From Actinomycetes bacterium (GTDB taxonomy: Bacteria; Actinomycetota; Thermoleophilia; Solirubrobacterales; Solirubrobacteraceae), in assembly GCA_023429855.1 (NCBI GenBank), contig JAEZDB010000101.1, positions 1-7,218 on the forward strand: DNA of 7,218 bases, read 5' to 3'. Of the stretch, positions 1-5,658 are shown piece by piece; the first letter of the stretch is position 1; every line of letters begins with the position of its first letter. The position numbers and the translations under genes are program-made. The notes below the pieces were generated by a model. The model saw only the letters and a list, made by a program, of their open reading frames with translations, was not told the DNA's origin and did no database searches.

Positions 1-600
1 GCCTACCACACCGCAATAAGCGGCTGGCTGACGGATAGAACCGCCGGTATCCGAGCCCAATGCCCAGACAGCTTCGCCGGCTGATACGGCTGCCGCCGAG
101 CCGCCGCTCGACCCGCCGGGCGTGCGGTCCAGGTCCCACGGATTGCGGGTGATGCCGCCGAGCGCAGACTCGGTGTAGGGCACCAGGCACAGCTCCGGGG
201 TGCGGGTCGCGCCGACGAACACCCCGCCGGCGGCGCGCACGAGCTTGATCACGTCGGCGTCTTCCGTACGCACGTGCGTGTAGCCCCGGCTGCCCTTCGT
301 CACGACGACGCCCTCCATCGGGACCTCGTCCTTCACGGCGACCGGCACGCCCGCCAGCGGTAGGAACTCGCCGGCGGCCAGGCGCGCCGCAACCGCGTCG
401 GCCTCGGCGAGCGCTTCGGCGCGGCGCACGCGGATGAAGGCGTTGAGCTTCGGGTCGTCGGCCTCGATCCGCGCCAGCGCCGCAGCGACGACATCGCGAG
501 GCGTCAGCTCGCCAGCGCGAACGCGCGCGGCGGTCGCCCCGGCGCCGGCCCAGCGCAGCACCTCGGCAAGTTCGGCGATCCCGTCGACGGCGTGGGTCAT
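1..600 (-). CDS. Amidase-signature family protein (amidase / GatA-like), N-terminal 200 residues, runs off left edge
   Basis: This gene encodes an amidase-signature hydrolase, a family that cleaves carboxamides with a Ser-cisSer-Lys triad. Translating the minus strand from the ATG at 600-598 gives 200 uninterrupted residues. The catalytic Lys is K90 in GVPVAVKD. The Gly/Ser loop PGGSSGGSAAA covers 161-171 with S164 as probable cis-Ser, and the nucleophile is S188 in GSDTGGSIRQPA. The 24-residue S164-S188 spacing matches known family members. The substrate cannot be told: residues 130-160 (ATRTPEL, TRNPWDLDRT) look like a general amidase, while 172-200 look like the Gln-amidotransferase subunit GatA. 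Codons 172-200 (bases 1-87) have about half G/C-ending codons (15 of 29), unlike the strongly G/C-ending codons before them. The C-terminal half lies outside the window. An in-frame GTG three codons upstream (609-607) is an alternative start. No clear Shine-Dalgarno is visible. The gene is divergent from the DUF1800/DUF1501 cluster and probably unrelated to it. Confidence 0.9.
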   Translation of the reverse strand, partial: MTHAVDGIAELAEVLRWAGAGATAARVRAGELTPRDVVAAALARIEADDPKLNAFIRVRRAEALAEADAVAARLAAGEFLPLAGVPVAVKDEVPMEGVVVTKGSRGYTHVRTEDADVIKLVRAAGGVFVGATRTPELCLVPYTESALGGITRNPWDLDRTPGGSSGGSAAAVSAGEAVWALGSDTGGSIRQPAAYCGVVG

Positions 601-749
601 CGGCGGCACAGACGGGTCCCAGCTGGCATGGCCTCGACTGTAACGGCGTCGGCAAGCTGGACGGCCCCCATACCGCCGAACAACGGTCCACATACCAGGG
701 TCATTCCTCAGCCGGTCGGACCTGGGCACCGACAAGACCCGCACGCACC
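601..749. promoter_or_regulatory. Divergent intergenic region between the amidase and the DUF1800/DUF1501 cluster
   Basis: These 149 bases separate two genes pointing away from each other, so they should hold promoters for both. No convincing -10/-35 pair was found on either strand. The hexamer CATACC occurs twice (669-674 and 691-696), 22 bases apart, but it is too short to call an operator. No purine-rich ribosome-binding site precedes the ATG at 750. The role is inferred from gene orientation only. Confidence 0.3.
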
Positions 750-2447
750 ATGAGTCCCGCCGTCTTGATCGACCCCCTCCAGGCGCCTCACGAGGCCGCC
801 CGACTGCACGCCGCGCAGGCCGCCGAGCGCTTTGCAGCGACCAAGAAGAAGACGACGAAGAAGAAGCGCAAGAAGAAGAAGGTCCCGACCTGCACGGCGA
901 AGGACCTCAGGCAGCAGAAGGCCTGGAAGAAGAACCAGAAGCTGCCGAAGAGCAAGCGCAAGAGGCTCGCGAAGCCGCGCAAGTGCGTGATGCCGAAGAA
1001 GCCCTCGCGGCCCTCGCCGACGGGCCCGGTCGCCGCGCCGCCCGTCACCACGCCGTCGCCAGACGCGTTCCCGACGGCGCCGACGGCGGAGCGCACCGAC
1101 GGCCTGCGCCCATACACCGGCCCGTTCGGCGTGCAGCAGGCCACGCGCTTGCTGTTCCGCGGCGCGTTCGGCCCCACACCCGGCCAGGCCGAGGAGTTCG
1201 CCGCGCTCGGCCTCAAGGGTGCCGTCTCGCGCCTGATGAACCCGGGCCCGGTCACGCTCGACGGCCCTGCGCCTTCGTGCGACGGCCTCGTGGGCGGCCA
1301 GTTCGCCCCTGAGGACCACTGGGGCCACGGCCACCTGGAGTGGCTCGACCGGTGCGTGCGCTCGACCGACCAGCTCGGTGAGCGCATGACGCTGGTCCTC
1401 CACGACTGGCTCGCGATCAGCCAGGCCGGCACGAGCGCGCGGTTCATGCGCGAGTCGATCCAGCTGCGCCGCGACGGGTGGCGTGGTTCGTTCCGCGAGC
1501 TGATGCTCAAGGTGACGGTCGACCCCGCGATGCTCGAGTGGCTCAACGGCCTCGAATCGACGAAGTGGTCGCCGAACGAGAACTACGCCCGCGAGCTGAT
1601 GGAGCTGTTCTGCCTCGGCGCCGACCGTGGCGCCTACACCGAGGCCGACGTCCGCGAGATGGCCCGCGCCCTCACCGGCTGGCGTGCCGACTGGGCTGAC
1701 GAGGTCGGGCTCTACAACTTCCGCCACGACAAGGTGCGCTGGGACGCGAAGGAGAAGGTGTTCTTCCGCGGCACCTCCTACGAGCGACGCGGCAACTTCG
1801 ACTGGCGCGACACCGTGAACGCCGTCATCGACCACCCGCTGCACGCGTCGTTCGTGGCGCTCAAGCTCTGGGGCGCGTTCATCCCGACGCCGCCGACGCA
1901 GGTCACCCTCGACGAGCTGACCGCGCTCTACCGCAGCTCCGGCGAGCGGCTCGAGCCGCTTGTCGAGGCGATCCTCCAGCACCCCGACCTCTACAACGGG
2001 CCCTCGGTCACGAAATCGCCGGTCACCTTTGTCGCGGGCATGCTCCGCGCGCGCCGCCGCGGCATCGACGACGACGCCTGGATGTGGCTGTGCGACGGCG
2101 CTGGCCAAGCGCTGTGGTTCCCGCCGAACGTGTCGGGCTGGAACGAGCGGGCGTGGCTCAACACGACGACCTACTCCTACCGGTGGTTTGCCGCCTCCAA
2201 CCACGTGCGCGAGCACGAGCTCGACCACGACGACTACCCGACCGACGAGTCGCCGGCGCAAGCCGTGGCGTCCGCGCTCGAGTTCTGGGGCAACCCCTGG
2301 ATCACCGCGGAGCACCGCGCCGCCCTCGACGGCCTCGCCACCGACGCGCTCGGCGTCAGCTCGTGGTCGGACCACGCCCGCAAGGCCGATCGCCAGCACG
2401 CGCTTCGCATGCTCGTCGCGACGTGCCCCGACTACCAGGTCGCCTGA
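750..2447 (+). CDS. DUF1800 family protein, copy A, with Lys-rich Cys-flanked N-terminus
   Basis: The 565-residue product belongs to DUF1800 (PF08811), a family of unknown biochemical role usually encoded beside DUF1501. Family motifs run in order: RLLFRGAFGPTPGQ (133-146), ERMTLVLHDW (211-220), NENYARELMELFCLG (276-290), YTEADVREMARALTGW (296-311), DHPLHASFVALKLW (361-374), EAILQHPDLY (406-415) and WFPPNVSGWNERAWLN (456-471). Residues 1-31 are Ala-rich. Residues 32-80 are strongly Lys/Arg-rich, bounded by C48 and C79. A Pro/Thr linker (88-112) leads into the domain. No hydrophobic signal peptide is present, and the in-frame upstream sequence back to about 639 has no ATG, GTG or TTG, which supports this start. 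The start also aligns with copy B at 3974. The usual RAGF of the first motif reads RGAF here. The next gene begins 22 bases after the stop, so co-transcription is likely. The overlapping antisense ORF (708-2477) is a GC-bias shadow. Confidence 0.93.
   Translation: MSPAVLIDPLQAPHEAARLHAAQAAERFAATKKKTTKKKRKKKKVPTCTAKDLRQQKAWKKNQKLPKSKRKRLAKPRKCVMPKKPSRPSPTGPVAAPPVTTPSPDAFPTAPTAERTDGLRPYTGPFGVQQATRLLFRGAFGPTPGQAEEFAALGLKGAVSRLMNPGPVTLDGPAPSCDGLVGGQFAPEDHWGHGHLEWLDRCVRSTDQLGERMTLVLHDWLAISQAGTSARFMRESIQLRRDGWRGSFRELMLKVTVDPAMLEWLNGLESTKWSPNENYARELMELFCLGADRGAYTEADVREMARALTGWRADWADEVGLYNFRHDKVRWDAKEKVFFRGTSYERRGNFDWRDTVNAVIDHPLHASFVALKLWGAFIPTPPTQVTLDELTALYRSSGERLEPLVEAILQHPDLYNGPSVTKSPVTFVAGMLRARRRGIDDDAWMWLCDGAGQALWFPPNVSGWNERAWLNTTTYSYRWFAASNHVREHELDHDDYPTDESPAQAVASALEFWGNPWITAEHRAALDGLATDALGVSSWSDHARKADRQHALRMLVATCPDYQVA
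843..881 (+). repeat. AAG-rich low-complexity tract encoding the poly-Lys segment of DUF1800 copy A
   Basis: Codons 32-44 of the first DUF1800 gene are ten AAG lysines interrupted by two ACG and one CGC. Every lysine codon is AAG. The tract is purine-rich on the plus strand and is a likely site of replication slippage. A shorter equivalent lies at 4067-4099 in copy B. Confidence 0.7.
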
Positions 2448-2469
2448 CGGCCGTCTCCGAGATTTCGCC

Positions 2470-3900
2470 ATGCACAAGCACTGCCAGAACTACGCCCGCT
2501 CCTACCGGGACCGCTCGCGCCACGCCGTCGCCCGCGACGGCCAGCCCGTGATCGAAGCCCGCATGCCCGCGCCTGCCGGCACGGGGTTGACCCGCCGCTC
2601 GATGATGCTGCGATCGCTCGGCATGGGCGTCGCCGTGTACGGCGCTGGCGCCATGAACGCACCTGCCGCGGTGGAGGCTGCGATCAACGACGCGCTCGCC
2701 GAGCACAAGGTCGTCATCTCCGTCTTCTTCGACGGCGGCTGGGACTCGCTCAGCGTCCTCGCGCCGTTCGGTACCGACCACAGACACGAGGCGCGGGCCG
2801 CTGAGCTGCGGCCTGGCCTCTCAGGCGCGGGTGCGATCCCGCGCACGGCCACGCCGTTCGCGGCCGATCCGAGCCTGTCGTGGCACCCGGCTGCCAACAG
2901 CCTGCGCGACCTGTGGGACGACCCGAACGTCGGCGTCGCGGTCGCCCCGGCCGCGGGCTACCCCGACGCCAACGGCTCGCACTTCACGAGCCGCCACTTC
3001 TGGGAGGTCGGCGCCCTCGACGTGGGCGGCACCACCGGCTGGCTCGGCCGCTACCTCGACCGCGTGGGCCGCCCCGACGTGCCGATCCAGGGCATTTCGA
3101 TGGGCGGGTACCTCTCGCCCTCGCAGGCGACGGACCGCGTGCCGGTGGCGGCCGTCGGCAACATCGATGACTACAACTTCTGGTACCCCGGCGTCTGGAT
3201 CGACGGCATGGAAAACGCCGCCACCAACCGGATCCGCGGCCTCGGCCAGACCGCCACCGCCGACCCGCAGCTCGCGACCTCGCGCATGGTCGCCGAAGCG
3301 TCGTTCCAGCTCGTCGACGACCTGGGGAGCGCGAAGGGCGCACCCGCTCCTGCGGCCGGTCTCTACGGCGCCGACCCGCAGGGCATCGCCCGCCAGCTGC
3401 GCGACGTCGCCCGACTGCTCGACACCCGGATCAGCGGTGCTGCGCTGCCGATCCGCTGCATCTCCGTCAACGCGCAGGGCGGCTACGACACGCACAGCGA
3501 CCAGGCCGCGTCGTTCGGTGAGGACCTCAAGGCCAACTGCGACGCGATCAAGGCGTTCTGGCAAGACCTGCGCAACCGCGGCGAAGACGACCGCGTGCTC
3601 ATGCTCGTCTGGAGCGAGTTCGGCCGCCGCCCGGAGGAGAACGGCTCTGGCGGGTCTGACCACGGTGCCGCGGGCGCCGCGTTCGTGATCGGCAAGAACG
3701 TGCGCCAGGGCCTCATCGGCGAGTTCCCGGGCCTGAAGGCCTACGGCGCTTCGGATTCCGGTCTGACAGAAGACGAGAATCTTCGCCACACCAGCGATTT
3801 CCGGTCCATCGAGGCCGCGATCCTGGAGCAGTGGCTCGACACCGACGCGGCTGCCATCCTTCCGGGCATCGGTGGTCTCGCCCGCCCGCAGCTGCTCTGA
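2470..3900 (+). CDS. DUF1501 family protein, copy A, with twin-arginine-like signal
   Basis: The 476-residue product belongs to DUF1501 (PF07394), an alkaline phosphatase/sulfatase-like family of mostly exported proteins whose substrate is unknown. The N-terminus has HCQNYARS (4-11) and a 40-residue extension before TRRSMMLRSLG (41-51). This resembles a Tat signal and is followed by a weakly hydrophobic segment to about 70. Core motifs are FFDGGWDSLS (86-95), SRHFWEVGALDVGGTTGW (174-191), GGYDTHSDQ (337-345) and WSEFGRRPEENGSGGSDHG (381-399). D92, D340/H342 and D397/H398 are candidate metal-site residues by analogy. The C-terminus has TSDFRSIEAAILEQWL (441-456), as is usual for the family. 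The ATG at 2470 is chosen because the paralog at 5659 aligns from the same HCQ(N/D)YARS motif; the frame is open upstream to 1960 only as overlap with the DUF1800 gene. The ribosome-binding site is weak. Function is probably linked to the DUF1800 gene 22 bases upstream. Confidence 0.93.
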   Translation: MHKHCQNYARSYRDRSRHAVARDGQPVIEARMPAPAGTGLTRRSMMLRSLGMGVAVYGAGAMNAPAAVEAAINDALAEHKVVISVFFDGGWDSLSVLAPFGTDHRHEARAAELRPGLSGAGAIPRTATPFAADPSLSWHPAANSLRDLWDDPNVGVAVAPAAGYPDANGSHFTSRHFWEVGALDVGGTTGWLGRYLDRVGRPDVPIQGISMGGYLSPSQATDRVPVAAVGNIDDYNFWYPGVWIDGMENAATNRIRGLGQTATADPQLATSRMVAEASFQLVDDLGSAKGAPAPAAGLYGADPQGIARQLRDVARLLDTRISGAALPIRCISVNAQGGYDTHSDQAASFGEDLKANCDAIKAFWQDLRNRGEDDRVLMLVWSEFGRRPEENGSGGSDHGAAGAAFVIGKNVRQGLIGEFPGLKAYGASDSGLTEDENLRHTSDFRSIEAAILEQWLDTDAAAILPGIGGLARPQLL

Positions 3901-3903
3901 GCT

Positions 3904-3950
3904 GCGCGGGCGTCGCCGGTCTGTCCTGACCCTCCGACCGCGGCCCGCGC
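3904..3950 (+). terminator. GC-rich imperfect hairpin between the two modules (possible terminator or mRNA-processing element)
   Basis: An 8-base perfect inverted repeat pairs 3904-3911 (GCGCGGGC) with 3943-3950 (GCCCGCGC). Inside it, 3914-3915 can pair with 3941-3942, and 3917-3921 (CGGTC) with 3936-3940 (GACCG), around a 14-base loop, with small bulges. It begins three bases after the stop of the first DUF1501 gene. No T-rich tail follows; the next bases are C-rich. It may therefore be a non-canonical high-GC terminator, a 3'-end stabiliser, or simply GC-rich chance pairing. Confidence 0.4.
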
Positions 3951-3973
3951 CGCTACCTCCCACCCCCCTGTAG

Positions 3974-5658
3974 ATGCCCCCTGCCAGCCTCGACATCGGT
4001 CGTGACGCGTTCGCGCGTGGCGACGACCCGATCGCGCAGCTCGCTGCGGCCCGCCGTGCGGCAACCAAGGGGAAGAGCAAGAAGAAGAAGGCGAAGAAGC
4101 TTCCGGTCTGCACCAAGCGCGACCTGAAGACGAAGAAGTCCAAGCGGCGCAAGTGCCGCGTCGTCAAGCCCAAGCCCAAGCCGATCGCGGTGGTGGCGCC
4201 CAAGCCGTCACCTACGGGCCCGGTGGCCGCTCCCCCGGTCACGACGCCAAGCGCCGACGCCTTCCCCACGCCGCCGCTGGCCGAGCCGACCGACGGACTG
4301 CGGACCTACGCCGGACCGTTCGGTCCTGAGCAGGCCCAGCGGCTCCTTTTCCGTGCAGGTTTCGGGCCCAGACCCGGCCAGACGCAAGCCGTTGCCGCCG
4401 GTGGGCTGCGCAGCGCCGTGCAGGCGCTGATGGAACCGGGCGCGGTTCGCCTCGACGGACCAGCGCCGGCGGGCGCGTTCCTCGTCGGCGGTGCGCTCGC
4501 CCCCGCCGACAAGTACGGCCACACCCACCTCGACCTGCTCGACCGCCAGGTCCGCAGCACCGACCAGCTCACGGAGCGGATGGTCCTCGTGCTCCACGAC
4601 TGGTTCGCCGTGAGCGAGGACGGTGCCCACCGCACGCTGATGGGCCCGCACCTCGAGCTGCTGCGGCGCAGCTGGCGCGGGTCGTTCCGCCAGCTCCTGC
4701 TCGACGTGACGAAGGACCCGGCGATGCTGCTGTTCCTGGATGGCACGAGCAACCGGCGGGGCGCACCGAACGAGAACTACGGCCGCGAGCTGATGGAGCT
4801 CTACGGGCTCGGCGCCGACCGCGGCGCCTACACCGAGGACGACGTGCGCGAGATGGCGCGCGCCCTCACCGGCTGGCGCAACGACTACAGCGACGCCATC
4901 GGGCCCTACAACTTCCGCTACGACCCGGCCCGCCACGACTCCGGCGTGAAGACCATCTTTGCGGGCACGCCCCACGAGCGCAGCGGCCGCCTCGGATGGG
5001 AGGACGCGGTCCACGCCGTGGTCGACCACCCGCTGCACCCGTCGTTCGTGGTCCGCAAGCTCTGGTCGTCCTTTATCCCGACGGAGCCGAGCGCCGAGAC
5101 GCAGCGCCAGCTCGAGGCGCTCTACCGCAGTCGCGGCGAGCAGCTCGGTCCGCTCGTCGAAGCCATCCTGCTCCACCCCGACCTGCACGCGGGGCCGGCG
5201 ATGATCAAGTCGCCGGTCGTGTTCGCCGCCGGACTCCTGCGAGCGACTCGCCAGGGATCAGCACCGACGCGTGGATCAGCCGGCTTGCGAGCGCAGGGCA
5301 GCTGCTCGGCTACCCGCCGAACGTGGCCGGGTGGAACGACCGCGCGTGGCTCAACACGTCGACGCACAGCGCGCGCTGGGGCATCGTGTCGGAGGTTCTG
5401 CGTGGGCTGCAGGTCACGAGTGCGACCTACCGCGGCAAGACCGAGGCGCCAGCCGACGCGGTGGAGTCGGCGCTCGCCGTCTGGGGCGACCCCGTCCTCA
5501 CCGCCGATCACGCAGCGGCGCTGCGCCGGGTCTCCCAAGAAACCTGGGTTCGTGGCGCGATCGGCGACACATACGGGTCGCTGGAGAGCTTCTTGGCGCA
5601 CCGGCAGAACGCGCTCCGTCAACTCGTGGCGGCAGCGCCCGATCTCCAGGTGAGCTAG
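3974..5658 (+). CDS. DUF1800 family protein, copy B, frameshifted at about 5254-5257
   Basis: This is the paralog of the gene at 750-2447, with the same architecture. Residues 32-70 are a Lys-rich segment with C46 and C61. A conserved linker covers 78-100. DUF1800 motifs include RLLFRAGFGPRPGQ (123-136), ERMVLVLHDW (201-210), PNENYGRELMELYGLG (265-280), YTEDDVREMARALTGW (286-301) and DHPLHPSFVVRKLW (351-364). The original frame is good up to G428. After it, that frame gives an Arg/Thr-rich nonsense tail ending at 5653. The continuation (ISTDAW, YPPNVAGWNDRAWLN) is in the frame one base back and ends with the TAG at 5656-5658. One extra G in the GGG at 5254-5256 would restore a 561-residue protein, very close to the 565 of copy A. 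A stop codon (TAG, 3971-3973) lies directly upstream in frame, so the ATG at 3974 is the earliest start and no longer signal peptide exists. C46 and C61 are the only cysteines of the restored protein. Confidence 0.9.
4067..4099 (+). repeat. AAG-rich low-complexity tract encoding the Lys-rich segment of DUF1800 copy B
   Basis: Codons 32-42 of the second DUF1800 gene are eight AAG lysines interrupted by GGG, AGC and GCG. It corresponds in position to the tract at 843-881 in copy A, but order and length differ, which suggests that net charge rather than exact sequence is kept. Confidence 0.55.
5254..5257 (+). other. Single-base frameshift site (apparent loss of one G) in DUF1800 copy B
   Basis: Upstream codons CGC CAG GGA (R-Q-G) align with R-R-G of copy A. 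The next conserved residues I-S-T-D-A-W (copy A: I-D-D-D-A-W) require a codon starting at 5257 instead of 5258. Reading GGGG instead of GGG at 5254-5256 reconnects the frames exactly, with no residue lost. No X-XXY-YYZ slippery heptamer is present, so a deletion or sequence error is favoured over programmed frameshifting. Confidence 0.85.

Larger units (their letters stand above)
750..3900 (+). repeat. Diverged tandem duplication, module copy A (DUF1800-DUF1501)
   Basis: This segment holds a DUF1800 gene followed by a DUF1501 gene in the same order and orientation as 3974-7092. Similarity covers both proteins end to end, including N-terminal extensions outside the named domains, so the unit duplicated as a pair. 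Synonymous sites differ freely between copies, so this is not a recent repeat. Confidence 0.85.

Noticed and set aside
434..643. Small plus-strand ORF of 69 codons
   Set aside because: It lies opposite the amidase start and has Ala/Ser/Arg-rich shadow composition; the minus-strand frame carries the catalytic motifs.
669..696. Two CATACC hexamers 22 bases apart in the divergent region as an operator
   Set aside because: Six bases is too short to be significant, and there is no dyad symmetry or nearby promoter element.
684..725. Possible inverted repeat GGTCC/GGACC or CCAGG/CCTGG upstream of the first DUF1800 gene
   Set aside because: Arms are only five bases, they conflict with each other, and such matches are expected by chance in GC-rich DNA.
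788..1546. Antisense ORF with a Phe/Leu-rich hydrophobic end resembling membrane segments
   Set aside because: The hydrophobic stretch is the reverse complement of the AAG lysine tract (CTT/TTC codons), so it follows from the sense gene's composition.
1960..2469. N-terminal extension of the DUF1501 copy A reading frame
   Set aside because: The frame is open back to 1960, but this part overlaps the DUF1800 gene out of frame and encodes Arg/Ser/Thr-rich sequence. The paralog shows the real start at HCQ(N/D)YARS.
708..2477. Antisense ORF of 589 codons, longer than the sense DUF1800 gene
   Set aside because: Its product is Arg/Val/Ala/Gly-rich with no recognisable motif, and it mirrors the G/C-rich third positions of the sense gene. 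The sense frame carries the family motifs and the paralog conservation.
2821..4269. Antisense ORF of 482 codons across the DUF1501 gene and the start of the second DUF1800 gene
   Set aside because: It spans two sense genes and the gap between them, has low-complexity composition and no motif. This is a typical GC-bias shadow.
5250..5260. Programmed -1 ribosomal frameshift in DUF1800 copy B
   Set aside because: No slippery heptamer is present, copy A has the same region in a single frame, and adding one G restores an exact alignment.
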